A DNA stretch of 64,000 nucleotides from Microtetraspora niveoalba (GCF_001570405.1 NZ_BBYM01000009.1:182276-246275); one strand, 5' to 3'. Positions 8,690-18,147 are shown, counted from the first letter of the stretch. Numbers and translations: made by a program. Notes: generated by a model from the letters alone, not told the origin.

Positions 8690-9365
8690 ATGCCTGGCCT
8701 TGTGTTGATCTTTCGGGTAGGGGACGGCCAGCGCCGCCGCAGGCGGGCGCGCAGGCAGGAGGCCGCGGCCGCCGACGCGGCGGTGCTGGCGGCGACCCCG
8801 ATGGGCGCGCCGGACCGGGTGGTCGACATTCCCGTGGGTCCCGGCCCCGAGACCGGAGGACGGCTCCGCCGGACCCGCGTGTGCTACGTCTGCAAGGCGG
8901 GATTCGTACAGGTGGGCGGCCTCTATCACCTGCTCTGCCCCTCCTGCGCCGCGCTCAACAGGGCCCGGCGCACGGCCCGCGCCGACCTGTCCGGGCGCCG
9001 GGCGCTGCTCACCGGCGGGCGGGTCAAGATCGGCCACCACGTCGCACTGAAGATGCTCCGCGACGGCGCCCACGTCACGGTGACCACCCGCTTCCCCCGG
9101 GACGCGGCCCGCCGGTTCGCCGAGGCCGGCGACTGGCCGGACCGCCTGCGGATCGTCGGGATCGACCTGCGCGACCCCCGCCAGGTCGTCGCGCTCACCG
9201 ACCACCTCCTGCGGGCGGGTGAACCGCTGGACATCCTGGTGAACAACGCCGCGCAGACGCTCCGCCGCCCTCCCTCGGTGTACGCGGCCCTGCTTCAGGA
9301 GGAGAGGGCCGGGCTTCCTGCGGGCGCGTGGGCGCCGCCCGGGTTCTCCCCGGTCCCCGGCGAGC
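8690..9365 (+). pseudogene. N-terminal fragment of a zinc-ribbon SDR oxidoreductase
   Basis: The reading frame from 8690 encodes a basic N-terminus and a zinc-ribbon-like pair of CxxC motifs (CYVC and CPSC). It continues into the first half of a short-chain dehydrogenase: the cofactor loop region RALLTGGRVKIGHHVALKML and the structural motif LVNNAAQTLRR. The frame loses family character at about 9360. The catalytic Tyr-x3-Lys region and the entire second half are absent. The frame stays open to 9547, but the predicted tail is arginine/proline-rich and unlike any SDR. I read it as truncated by a deletion that joined it to the next fragment. Confidence 0.75.
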
Positions 9366-9377
9366 ACCCCGCCGTAC

Positions 9378-9830
9378 GTCAGGAGGAGGCGCCGTACGGA
9401 CTTCACGGTGGGCACGGCGATGCCGGACGGCCGCGTCGACCTGTGCAAGCAGGCCCTCGGGCCGATCGGCGCCAGGCTGGTCGCCGAGGCGCTGCCGACC
9501 GCCGGTCCGGCCCGCCACCTGCTGATGGGCACGGACGGGCTCGGTGACACGGGCGCCGCCACGGCCGCCGCCGCGGCCACCGCGTCCGGGGCGGAGACCC
9601 TCTACCTCGGATGCAACGGCATCGGCCCCGGGGGCGCCTGTGCCGTCGCCGACCGTCTCGTCGCCTCACCCGGAGTCGTACGCGGGCTGTGGCTCAAGCG
9701 CAACCCGCTCGGCCCCGGCGGCGGGCGGATCATCGGGGAGGCCGTCGCCAGCGGCCTCACCACGATCGACCTGGTGCAGACCCGCCTGGACGCCCACGGC
9801 CTGGCGGCACCGCGCGCCTCGAGGCGGGCC
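9378..9830 (+). pseudogene. Fragment of a ribonuclease-inhibitor-type leucine-rich-repeat protein
   Basis: In a different frame from the SDR fragment, this stretch encodes RNI-type leucine-rich repeats: TLYLGCNGIGPGG and LWLKRNPLGPGG are successive units, preceded by VDLCKQALGPIGARL. The repeats stop abruptly after DAHGLAA near 9810, and the rest of the frame runs antisense through the neighbouring gene. A normal protein of this family has several more repeats, and no start with a ribosome-binding site is evident. I recall SDR and LRR genes of this type as neighbours in other actinomycetes, which supports an internal deletion that removed one gene's end and perhaps the other's start. Confidence 0.65.
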
Positions 9831-9848
9831 GGGGCGCCGACCGCCGCG

Positions 9849-12440
9849 TCAGGCCGCCGGGGACGTGACCTCCGGGCGGGTCAGCGCGGTGTGGAGGCGT
9901 CGGCACTCCTTACCCAGACGGCTGGTGCGGTGCCGCGCGGCCGCCTCGGCGACCGCCGGGATCTCGCCCCGCGCCCCGCACCACTCCGCGACGTCGGCGG
10001 CCAGGGCGACCGCCTCGGTCTGCGGGGGCAACGCCCGCTCACCGGGAGCGGGAAGGAACATCGGCAACACGTGGCACAACACCTCCCACACCTCGCGGTG
10101 GGCTCCCCGCAGGGCGGCGTGCCGCAGGCCGGAGATCAGGCGGCTCGGATCGCACGGGGTCCGGACCAGGAGCAGGGCCGCCTGCCTGCCGAGCGCCGCC
10201 CCGGACGGCTCCCCGCGCGCCGCGATCGTCAGCAGCGCGGCGGCCCCCTCGGACGGGTCCTTCCCGAGGAGGAAGCGGCCGAGCAGCAGGGCCGTCCCGT
10301 CTCCCACCGGCCCCTCCGCACGGGCGATGAGGCCGAGGTGACGCGGATACACCGCCGAGCTCGACGGCGAGCCGAGGAAGGGGGCCAGGAACAGCGCGGC
10401 CACCTCACGATGCGAGGGGAACATCGCTGGCCACCAGCCCACGTACGCGTCCCGGTCGACCGGCCCCGGCTGGCGCGGCCCTCGGAGCAGCTCGTCGATC
10501 AGCGGGAACCCGGTCGGCCCGGCCAGGATTTGGGGGACCGGGCGGACGTTCGCGCCGGACTCCGTCCAGAGCACCTCGGTCACCGGGTCGGGCAGACCGC
10601 CCCCGGCCGCCCAGCGCGCCACGGCCCGGCCCGCCTCGGAGGTCAGCAGCCCGGCACGGCCGGCGACCGCCGGATCGATCACGCGCGGCAGCCGGAGCAG
10701 CGCCTGCTGCAGGTCGGCGGCGAGCGGTTCCACGCCCGCCGCCTCGCAGATCTCGATCCTGGCGACCAGCTCGGCGGGATCGAGGTGACCGGTCTCGCTC
10801 GTCGGAGTGGCGAGCAGCACCGGGGGCAGGGCGTCCGCCTTCAGCGCGGCGTACACCTCGGCGAGACGGCGCAGCAGGAACAGATGCGGCGGGAAGACGT
10901 GACTCGGGTGGGGCAGCCGGTCCTCGTCGCCCGGTTCCGATCCCGGTGTGATCAGCTCCCGGACCATGGCGACCACCCACAGCACGGGCGAGCGCCAGTG
11001 CTCGGTCCGGTAGAGGTCGGGGATGCCGCCGCCCAGCCGCAATCCCAGCTCCATGCGCAGCGCGGCGCGGTCCTCCCGGGCCATCCGGACGAAGCCGGCC
11101 AGCCAGCGCTCGCCCGTCCGCCAGTCGTCGGCGCGGCGGATCAGCGGGATCAGCTCGTACGGCGCGGCCGGGGTCTCCGGGAACGGCTCCGCCGCCGTGA
11201 CCGGGGGCAGCGGGGGCGGCACGAACACGTGCCGTTCCCGGGCCGGTGCGGCTTCGCCGCCGAAGACGCCGGCGAACCGCGCGCCGAGGTCTGGGGGCAG
11301 CGCGGCGGTGACCTCCGAGAGGCCCTCGCGCTCCTCCTCCGGCAAGGCCGCGGCGTGCTTGAGCGCGATCCGCGCCGCGCGCTCCCGTACGGCGGACGAC
11401 TCGTGGGTGAGGGCCAGGCGCAGCGCGGGGGCGAAGCGGCCGCCCGGGTGCCGGCGCAGGGACTCGTCCAGCCAGGACAGACCCGTCCGGACGAGGGTGG
11501 TCTCGGCGCGGAACAGCAGGCCCTCCAGCGCCTCGGCGACGTCGTCCGGATCCAGCGGCAGGTGCCGAACCTGCCCGAGGGCCAGCGCGGCGACCGGCCC
11601 GGGCGCGGAGGGGAGCAGCCGTAGGTGGTCGCGGGCCCGCGGCGCGCTCTCCTCGGCGGCCGGCGCCAGCGTCTCGTGCAGCCGGACGAAGAACCGCAGG
11701 TCGGCGCCGGACCCGCCGCGCAGGAACCGGCCGACGCAGCCGTCGAGCAACGTCTCGCGCCGCACCCGGCCCTCGGCGGTGAGCAGGGGAAGCGCCGAGA
11801 GCCAGAACGAGTCGTCGCGCAGGGCCCGGCCCACCCCCTCGGCCTCGAACAGGCGGGGGAGCAGCGGGTCGAGCAGCGGGTCCGCGCGCAGGGCGCGGAG
11901 CCGGTCGCCGCCCGTCCGCTCGGTCACCCAGGCCAGAACGAGCGCGTCGTTCCCCGGCGGCGGCGTCCCGGTCCGCCGGAGCAGTTCCAGAGCGAGCGGC
12001 GCGACCGGCTCGGCCCCGGTGCGCAGCTTTCCCACCAGCCGCGCGCACAGGTCGGCCTGCCAGGACGCGGGGCGGTGGCCGAGCGCCCGGACGAGCGGCC
12101 CGAGGTCGGCGGTCGCCCAGCGGCCGAACCCGGTGGTCGGCCAGCCCGTGGTCAGGTCCCGGCGGTTGAGCCAGGCGGCCACCGCGGCGGGGCCGCCGAT
12201 CGTGGCGGCCCCCGCGATGCGCAACATCTCGCCCCAGTGGGACCAGCGCCTCTGCCGCCCGGTCCCTCCGTGCCAGTCGCGCCGACCGGCCTCGGCGCCC
12301 GCCCGCAGCACCGGGATCGCGCCGGGCAGCTCTCGCGCGATCTCCCGGCGCCCGGCGTCGTCGAGGGCGGCGAGCCGAGTGACGAGCGGCATGGGGGCAC
12401 TCGCCGTGATCAGCTCGTGGATCTCGGCCCAGAGGGTCAC
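9849..12440 (-). CDS. Large HEAT-like protein, DUF6493-type partner of the SWIM protein
   Basis: This 863-residue protein is rich in Leu/Ala/Arg helices arranged like HEAT repeats, for example ETTLVRTGLSWLDESLRR and AVRERAARIALKHAA. It has no membrane segment and no recognisable catalytic motif. The GTG start overlaps the stop of the SWIM zinc-finger gene by four bases (12437-12440), so both are made from one transcript. From memory it resembles the DUF6493 group that sits beside SWIM proteins, often with MoxR-type ATPase and VWA-domain genes; neither is present here. Function is unknown; a scaffold role is the simplest inference. Confidence 0.8.
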   Translation of the reverse strand: MTLWAEIHELITASAPMPLVTRLAALDDAGRREIARELPGAIPVLRAGAEAGRRDWHGGTGRQRRWSHWGEMLRIAGAATIGGPAAVAAWLNRRDLTTGWPTTGFGRWATADLGPLVRALGHRPASWQADLCARLVGKLRTGAEPVAPLALELLRRTGTPPPGNDALVLAWVTERTGGDRLRALRADPLLDPLLPRLFEAEGVGRALRDDSFWLSALPLLTAEGRVRRETLLDGCVGRFLRGGSGADLRFFVRLHETLAPAAEESAPRARDHLRLLPSAPGPVAALALGQVRHLPLDPDDVAEALEGLLFRAETTLVRTGLSWLDESLRRHPGGRFAPALRLALTHESSAVRERAARIALKHAAALPEEEREGLSEVTAALPPDLGARFAGVFGGEAAPARERHVFVPPPLPPVTAAEPFPETPAAPYELIPLIRRADDWRTGERWLAGFVRMAREDRAALRMELGLRLGGGIPDLYRTEHWRSPVLWVVAMVRELITPGSEPGDEDRLPHPSHVFPPHLFLLRRLAEVYAALKADALPPVLLATPTSETGHLDPAELVARIEICEAAGVEPLAADLQQALLRLPRVIDPAVAGRAGLLTSEAGRAVARWAAGGGLPDPVTEVLWTESGANVRPVPQILAGPTGFPLIDELLRGPRQPGPVDRDAYVGWWPAMFPSHREVAALFLAPFLGSPSSSAVYPRHLGLIARAEGPVGDGTALLLGRFLLGKDPSEGAAALLTIAARGEPSGAALGRQAALLLVRTPCDPSRLISGLRHAALRGAHREVWEVLCHVLPMFLPAPGERALPPQTEAVALAADVAEWCGARGEIPAVAEAAARHRTSRLGKECRRLHTALTRPEVTSPAA

Positions 12441-13816
12441 GCCGGCGCTCCGAGGTCCACGTCCAGGTCGGCGACGTTGCGGGCGGCCACGATCCGGGCG
12501 GCGAGGACGTGCTTGCACGGGCCGCGCGAGCCCCGGTGGTCGTACCACCAGTCGCAGGTGCAGGAGTCCTCACCGAGCCGCACCTGGCGGACGCTCCCGT
12601 TCGAGGTCACCTCGGCGGTGTCCCCGGTCACCCGTACGGCGCCGGCCTCGACGAGGGCGCGGGCGGAGATCAGGCGGGGGTTGAGCGCGCGCACGTGATC
12701 GCGGTCGTAGGGCAGCTCGCGGTGGAAGTGGGCGGCCTCGGCCAGGTCGTAGCCCACTCGCCCGGCGACGCCGAGCTGGGTGAGGGCGGCCCTGACACGG
12801 GCGGGCGGGAGGCCGGACCGCTCGGCGAGCAGCCCGAGCTCGACGATTGGCTCGAAGTTGAGCAGCATGCCGATCACGTCGGCGTCCCCGGCCGCCTCGT
12901 CGGTCGCCAGGTCGGTGAGCACGGCGCCCTCTCCCGAGAAACCGCGCCACGTCTCCGGCGAGATCGCCAGGGTGTAGCGCATGCCGGGCAGCTCCAGCTC
13001 CCAGGCGCTCGGCGCCACCGGGGTGCCGCCCCAGGTGGAACCGGCCGTCGTGGCCGGGCCGTACGCCCGCAGGGACCGGGCGAAACGCAGCAGCGGCAAC
13101 ATCGTGGCGAGCCGGTGCGGGCCGGTCACGCAGACGGCGCCGGGCGCGGGCGCGGAGGTGAGCCGCAGCTCGCGCCCCGCCGGGACCGCCCAGACCGTGG
13201 TGTTCGCCTTCTTGGGCAGGCCGCGCAGGAACCGTACGGCGTGCGGGCCGGCCAGTTCGGCGCGCAGATCGAACCCCGAGGCGATGACCTGCACCTCGGC
13301 GAAGCCGCGCAGCCAGCGCTCGGGCAGCGGCACCTTCTTCTCCACCACGGCGCCGTCGAGCGTGGTGACGGTCAGCTCGTCGTGGCCGACGCCGAGGTGC
13401 AGCGGGTCGCGGGCGCCCACCCGGGCCAGCGCCTCGCGCAGCGGCAGGTTGACGTCCACGTTGGTCGTGCCCCGGTCGACCACCTCGCCGTCGAGGGCGG
13501 GGCCGAGCATGTCGAGCCGCGCGTAGACGCCCCCGCACGCGGAGAACGACTCGAACCTGAGCCGGTCCCCGTCGCACGTCACCACCGGGTCGCGGGTCCA
13601 GCCGGGACGCGGCTGGTGATAGCGGGTCAGCGCCACGTCGGCGACGGCGAGCAGCCCGGCCGCCGCCGGGGCCGCCTGGGTGATCAGGCCGCTGAAGAAC
13701 CGGGGGTGCTCGAGCAGCCCCCGCGTGGTGCGCCCACCGGACGTCGAAAACCCCAGGTGGCCCTCGCTGAGCGTGGAGGGACCGGCGTAGGAATACGCCT
13801 GCACGGCATTCGTCAT
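12437..13816 (-). CDS. SWIM zinc-finger family protein
   Basis: The diagnostic CxCx(n)CxH zinc motif is near the C-terminus: SCTCDWWYDH, then GPCKHVLAAR. SWIM domains bind DNA or protein. The remaining ~400 residues have no recognised fold. The ATG at 13816 is preferred because it begins a conserved-looking start (MTNAVQAYSYAGPSTL) and lies divergently 83 bases from the RecQ start; a longer open frame overlaps the helicase gene. It is translationally coupled to the large HEAT-like protein downstream. The divergent helicase suggests a role in DNA transactions, but this is inference. Confidence 0.87.
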   Translation of the reverse strand: MTNAVQAYSYAGPSTLSEGHLGFSTSGGRTTRGLLEHPRFFSGLITQAAPAAAGLLAVADVALTRYHQPRPGWTRDPVVTCDGDRLRFESFSACGGVYARLDMLGPALDGEVVDRGTTNVDVNLPLREALARVGARDPLHLGVGHDELTVTTLDGAVVEKKVPLPERWLRGFAEVQVIASGFDLRAELAGPHAVRFLRGLPKKANTTVWAVPAGRELRLTSAPAPGAVCVTGPHRLATMLPLLRFARSLRAYGPATTAGSTWGGTPVAPSAWELELPGMRYTLAISPETWRGFSGEGAVLTDLATDEAAGDADVIGMLLNFEPIVELGLLAERSGLPPARVRAALTQLGVAGRVGYDLAEAAHFHRELPYDRDHVRALNPRLISARALVEAGAVRVTGDTAEVTSNGSVRQVRLGEDSCTCDWWYDHRGSRGPCKHVLAARIVAARNVADLDVDLGAPA

Positions 13817-13898
13817 GGCGGCGAGATTAGAGATCGCGTACGACAAATCCGGGGGCTGCGGCGTTTCGCCTCGTCGGGCCCGGGCAGCGGAGCGGGTC

Positions 13899-15653
13899 GT
13901 GACCGACACGGCCGAGCGCGTGCGGCGCGCCGCGCGCGACCACCTCGGGCTGTCCGATCTGCGCCCCGGGCAGCTTCCCGCCATGGTCGCGCTGGCGGAC
14001 GGCAGGGACACGCTGGCGGTCATGTCGTCCGGCGGCGGCAAATCGGCGATCTACCAGGTGCCGGCCGCGCTCCTGCCCGGCCCGACGCTGGTGGTGTCGC
14101 CGTTGATCGCCCTCCAGCGCGACCAGGTGCGCGCGTTGCGCCGGCACGACGAGGACGCGGTGAGCGTGGACGCGGGCAAGAGCGAGACGCAGCGGGCGGA
14201 GTCGTTCGAGGCCCTCCAGGAGGGGGAGGCGGAGTTCCTGTTCTGCGCGCCGGAGCAGCTCGCCCGCCCCGAGGTGCTGGACGAGCTGCGCGAGGCCGGC
14301 CCGTCGCTGGTCGTGGTGGACGAGGCGCACTGCGTCTCGGCGTGGGGGCACGACTTCCGGCCCGACTACCTGCGGCTCGGCGCGGTGATCGAGGCGCTCG
14401 GGCACCCGGTCGTGGCCGCGCTCACCGCGACGGCCGCCCCGCCGGTGCGGGAGGAGATCGTCGAGCGGCTCGGCATGCGCGACCCGGTGCAGGTGGTGCG
14501 CGGGTTCGACCGGCCGAACATCCGGCTGGAGGTCCGCCGGACGATGGACGCCGGGCGCAAGGACGACCAGGCCGTGGAGGCGGCACGGGAGGCGGGCGGG
14601 CCGGGCATCGTCTACGTGGCGACCCGCCGCCGCACCGGCGACCTCGCCGCACGGCTGGCCGGGGAGGGGATGCGCGCGGCCGCCTACCACGCGGGGATGC
14701 CGCGCCGGGAGCGCGACGAGGTGCAGCGCCGCTTCATGACCGGCGATCTGGACGCGGTGGTGGCGACGAGCGCGTTCGGCATGGGCATCGACAAGCCCGA
14801 CGTGCGGTTCGTGATCCACGCCGACGTGCCGGGCTCGCTCGACGCGTACTACCAGGAGATCGGCCGGGCGGGGCGGGACGGCGAGCCGGCCGTGGCCGTG
14901 CTCTGCTACCGGCCGGAGGACCTCCACCTGCAGAAGTTCTTCACGGGAGGGGTGTCCGACGAGGAGAGCCTGGCCCGAGTGGCCGCCGCGGTGGCAGAGG
15001 GGGGCGGGGACGGTGTGACCCGTGCCCGGCTGCGCGAGCGGACCGGGTTGTCGCCGCGGCACCTGACGTCGCTGCTCAACCTGCTGGAGGGGACCGGGGC
15101 GCTGCGGGTGGGGACGCGCCGGGCCACCGCGCTGCCGGACGCCCCGCCGCCGGCCGAGGCCGCCGCGCGGGCCCGCGCCGCCGCCGAGCGCTTCCGGGAC
15201 GTGGACCGCACCCGCCTGGAGATGACGCGCCGCTACGCGGAGACCGGGGACTGCCTCCGGGTCTTCCTGCTGGCCTACTTCGGGGAGGAGCGGGCGGAGC
15301 CGTGCGGCGACTGCGCCAACTGCCGGGCGGGCGTCGCGGGGGAGGAGGCCGCCCCGGCCGGGGGGCCGTTCCCCGTCCACACCCGCGTACGGCACGAGCA
15401 GTGGGGGTCGGGCGAGGTCATCCGGCGTGAGGAGGACCGGCTGACCGTGCTCTTCGACGAGGCCGGATATCGCGAGCTGGCGCTCGGCCCGGTGGTCGAG
15501 CAGGGGCTGCTGGTTAGGGAGGGCGGCCCCGGGACAGGGGACCCGGGACGGGAGGACTCAGGACGCAAGGACTCAGGGCATAAGGACTCAGGACATAAGG
15601 ACTCAGGACGGGAGGACCCTCACGCGGAGGAGGTGAGCGGTCGTGTTCGCTGA
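13899..15653 (+). CDS. RecQ-family ATP-dependent DNA helicase
   Basis: Visible motifs in order are Walker A SSGGGKSAIYQ (residues 43-53), DEAH box VVVDEAHCVSAWGHDFRPDY (138-157), motif V SAFGMGIDKPDVRFV, and motif VI QEIGRAGRDG (319-328). A RecQ zinc-binding region carries Cys452, Cys469, Cys472 and Cys475. At 584 residues it lacks the HRDC domain of E. coli RecQ. I chose the GTG at 13899 because an earlier in-frame ATG (13815) overlaps the divergent SWIM gene and encodes no family sequence. The C-terminus ends in a repeated DSG(R/H)K pentapeptide tail and overlaps the next gene by 11 bases. The expected role is unwinding DNA in repair or replication-fork restart. Confidence 0.93.
   Translation: MTDTAERVRRAARDHLGLSDLRPGQLPAMVALADGRDTLAVMSSGGGKSAIYQVPAALLPGPTLVVSPLIALQRDQVRALRRHDEDAVSVDAGKSETQRAESFEALQEGEAEFLFCAPEQLARPEVLDELREAGPSLVVVDEAHCVSAWGHDFRPDYLRLGAVIEALGHPVVAALTATAAPPVREEIVERLGMRDPVQVVRGFDRPNIRLEVRRTMDAGRKDDQAVEAAREAGGPGIVYVATRRRTGDLAARLAGEGMRAAAYHAGMPRRERDEVQRRFMTGDLDAVVATSAFGMGIDKPDVRFVIHADVPGSLDAYYQEIGRAGRDGEPAVAVLCYRPEDLHLQKFFTGGVSDEESLARVAAAVAEGGGDGVTRARLRERTGLSPRHLTSLLNLLEGTGALRVGTRRATALPDAPPPAEAAARARAAAERFRDVDRTRLEMTRRYAETGDCLRVFLLAYFGEERAEPCGDCANCRAGVAGEEAAPAGGPFPVHTRVRHEQWGSGEVIRREEDRLTVLFDEAGYRELALGPVVEQGLLVREGGPGTGDPGREDSGRKDSGHKDSGHKDSGREDPHAEEVSGRVR
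15539..15613 (+). repeat. 15-bp tandem repeat in the recQ tail
   Basis: Five successive 15-bp units related to GGACTCAGGACATAA encode pentapeptides of the type DSGHK/DSGRE. The unit is in phase with the codons, so copy number can change without a frameshift. It lies in the disordered end of the helicase, just before the next gene's start. Confidence 0.85.
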
Positions 15654-16944
15654 CCGGCGCGACGCCGGGATCCGCCTGGGCGAGCGGCTCAGGGACCGGC
15701 TCGGCGGCGCCGACGCGGTCGTCGTGGGGCTGCCCCGGGGCGGCGTCGTGGTCGCGTACGAGGTGGCCAGGGCGCTGGGCGCCCCGCTCGACGTGATCGT
15801 GGTGCGCAAGCTCGGCGTGCCGTACCAGCCGGAGCTGGGCTTCGGGGCCGTCGGGGAGGGCGACGTGCGCGTCCTGAACCCCGACATCGTACGGCTGGCC
15901 GGTGTGACGAAGGAGCAGATGGCGCGGGTGGAGCAGGCCGAACGCGAGGAGCTGACCCGCCGCGCCGACCGGTTCCGAGGGGGCAGGCCCCGGGTCGGGC
16001 TGGCCGGGCGCACGGTGGTCGTGGTGGACGACGGCGTGGCCACCGGCGGGACGGCGCGGGCGGCGTGCCGGGTGGCCCGCGCCCAGGGCGCGCGACGGGT
16101 CGTGCTGGCGGTGCCGGTCGGCGCGCCGGACACCGTCGCCGGGCTGCGGGACGACGCCGACGAGGTGGTGTGCCTCCAGTCGCCGCGCGATCTGTACGCG
16201 ATCGGGGCCTGGTACTCCGACTTCCCGCAGACGAGCGACGAGCAGGTGGTGGAGCTGCTGCACCGGGCCGTGCAGCCTCCGGGGTTCAGCGGCGAGGTCG
16301 AGGTGGACGCCGGGGGCGTCCCGCTGGCGGGTCGGCTGACCGTGCCGGAGGGGGCGCGGGGCGTCGTCGTGTTCGTGCACGGCAGCGGCAGCGGACGGCA
16401 CAGCCCGCGCAACCGCTACGTGGCGGCGGCGCTCAACCGGGAGGGCCTCGGCACGCTGCTGTTCGACCTGCTCACCTCCGACGAGGAGATCGACCGGGCG
16501 AACGTGTTCGACATCCGGCTGCTGGCCGAACGGCTGGTCGCGGTGACCGGCTGGCTGCGGGACCGCCCGGAGGCCGAGGGCCTTCCTCTGGGCTACTTCG
16601 GGGCGAGCACGGGCGCCGCCGCCGCCCTGTGGGCGGCGGCGGAACCGGACGGCGACGTCGCGGCGATCGTGTCCCGCGGCGGGCGGCCGGACCTCGCCGG
16701 GGAGCGGCTGTCGGCCGTGCGGGCGGCGACGCTCCTCATCGTCGGGGGCGACGACCACGTGGTGCTCAGCCTCAACCAGGCCGCGCAGCAGCGGCTGCGC
16801 TGCGAGAACGTGCTACGGATCGTGCCGGGCGCGACCCACCTGTTCGAGGAGCCGGGCGCCCTGGAGGCGGTGGCCGAGCTGGCCGGCGCCTGGTTCGCCG
16901 AGCACTTCACCCAGCACTTCGCCGGGCACGTCACGCGTGGCTGA
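15643..16944 (+). CDS. Phosphoribosyltransferase fused to a dienelactone-hydrolase-like domain
   Basis: Residues 1-210 are a type I phosphoribosyltransferase; the PRPP-binding loop is VVVVDDGVATGGTARA. From about residue 220 to the end the protein is an alpha/beta hydrolase: oxyanion region VVFVHGSGSGRHSPRN, nucleophile region GYFGASTGAAAAL with Ser in GAST, acid in IVGGDDHVV and His in GATHLFEEP. The two-domain fusion is known in bacteria but its reaction is not established. The GTG start overlaps the recQ stop, so translation is coupled. It may act in nucleotide salvage or in detoxifying a nucleoside-linked ester, but that is speculative. Confidence 0.85.
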   Translation: MFADRRDAGIRLGERLRDRLGGADAVVVGLPRGGVVVAYEVARALGAPLDVIVVRKLGVPYQPELGFGAVGEGDVRVLNPDIVRLAGVTKEQMARVEQAEREELTRRADRFRGGRPRVGLAGRTVVVVDDGVATGGTARAACRVARAQGARRVVLAVPVGAPDTVAGLRDDADEVVCLQSPRDLYAIGAWYSDFPQTSDEQVVELLHRAVQPPGFSGEVEVDAGGVPLAGRLTVPEGARGVVVFVHGSGSGRHSPRNRYVAAALNREGLGTLLFDLLTSDEEIDRANVFDIRLLAERLVAVTGWLRDRPEAEGLPLGYFGASTGAAAALWAAAEPDGDVAAIVSRGGRPDLAGERLSAVRAATLLIVGGDDHVVLSLNQAAQQRLRCENVLRIVPGATHLFEEPGALEAVAELAGAWFAEHFTQHFAGHVTRG

Positions 16945-16951
16945 TCGGGCG

Positions 16952-18142
16952 TCAGGCGGCCACGGGGGCGCGCATCAGCTCGGCGCGGTAGCGCACGACG
17001 GCGGTCGGCAGGCCGATCAGCACGACGCCGACGAGCGCGCCGCCGTCGTGGTAGCCGACGACGACCTCACCGTCGAGGTCGCCTTCGAGGACCCGGATGT
17101 CGCCCGCGCCGAGCGCCGGGGCGCCGAACGACTGGATCCGCAGGTCGTACTGGTCGCTCCAGAAGGTGGGCAGCGGCGCGAACGGCGTCTCGTCGCACGC
17201 GCACAGGCCGAGGTCGGACAGCAGCGTCACGGCGGCCCGCTTGGCCGTGTCGGTCGGGATGCTCCAGTGCTCGACCCGCCGCGCCACGCCGTCGTAGCGC
17301 GGGTTGGGGAAGCGGGCCACGTCGCCCACCGCCACCACGCCGGCCCGCCCCTCGACGCGCAGCGCGTTGTCGCACAGGACGCCGTCGGACAGGTCGAGGT
17401 CGTTGCCGCCCAGCCACTCGGTGTTGGAGGCGGAGCCGACCGCCTCGACGACGACGTCGGCGTCGAGGCGGGTGCCGTCGGACAGTTCGGCCCCGGTGAT
17501 CCGGTCCTCGCCGAGGAAGGCCGCGACGGTGCGGCCCAGCAGGAACCGCACGCCCCGCTCCTCGTGCCGGCGCTGGAGCGCGGCCCCGAGGTCGTCCCCG
17601 AGGGGGCGGCGCATCGGCACCGCCTCGGGCGCGACCACGGTCACGTCGGCGCCGAGGAGCCGCGCCGTCGCGGCGACCTCGCAGCCGATGAACCCGGCCC
17701 CGATCACCAGGACCCGGGCGTCCGGGCCCAGCTCGCCGCGCAGCGCGCGGGCGTCCTCGAGGGTGCGCACCACGTGCCTGCCCCGGGCGGGGCCGGGCGT
17801 GGGCAGCCGCCGCGGCCGCATCCCGGTCGCGACCACCAGGCCGTCGTAGGCCAGCTCGGCGCCGTCGGCCAGCCGTACGGCTCCCGCGCTCAGGTCGGCG
17901 GAGGCGATCGGGACGCCGAGCCGCCAGGTCACGTCCGCGACGGCCGGGCGCAGCCGGAACGCGACCGCCTCATGGGTCACCTCGGAGGCGAGGGCCTCCT
18001 TGGAGAGCGGCGGCCGGTTGTACGGCATGTGGGTCTCGTCGCCGACGGCGACGATTTCTCCCATGAATCCGGAGGCGCGCAGCCGCTCGGCCGCGCGCAG
18101 GCCGCCCATCGAAGCGCCCGCGATCAGGATGCGCCGGGTCAT
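16952..18142 (-). CDS. FAD-dependent ferredoxin reductase, P450 redox partner
   Basis: This 396-residue flavoprotein belongs to the rubredoxin/ferredoxin-NAD(P) reductase family. An FAD-binding ILIAGASMGGLRAAERL lies at the N-terminus, a PYNRPPLSK motif follows near residue 46, and the NAD(P)-binding VLVIGAGFIGCEVAATA is near residue 147. An FAD-closing region VVAVGDVARFPNP comes later. It is the last gene of the leftward operon and follows the [3Fe-4S] ferredoxin by five bases. It would pass electrons from NAD(P)H through that ferredoxin to the cytochrome P450 encoded at 27151 in the same gene island (inference). The ATG at 18142 matches the family's start. Confidence 0.93.
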   Translation of the reverse strand: MTRRILIAGASMGGLRAAERLRASGFMGEIVAVGDETHMPYNRPPLSKEALASEVTHEAVAFRLRPAVADVTWRLGVPIASADLSAGAVRLADGAELAYDGLVVATGMRPRRLPTPGPARGRHVVRTLEDARALRGELGPDARVLVIGAGFIGCEVAATARLLGADVTVVAPEAVPMRRPLGDDLGAALQRRHEERGVRFLLGRTVAAFLGEDRITGAELSDGTRLDADVVVEAVGSASNTEWLGGNDLDLSDGVLCDNALRVEGRAGVVAVGDVARFPNPRYDGVARRVEHWSIPTDTAKRAAVTLLSDLGLCACDETPFAPLPTFWSDQYDLRIQSFGAPALGAGDIRVLEGDLDGEVVVGYHDGGALVGVVLIGLPTAVVRYRAELMRAPVAA

Positions 18143-18147
18143 CGTGC

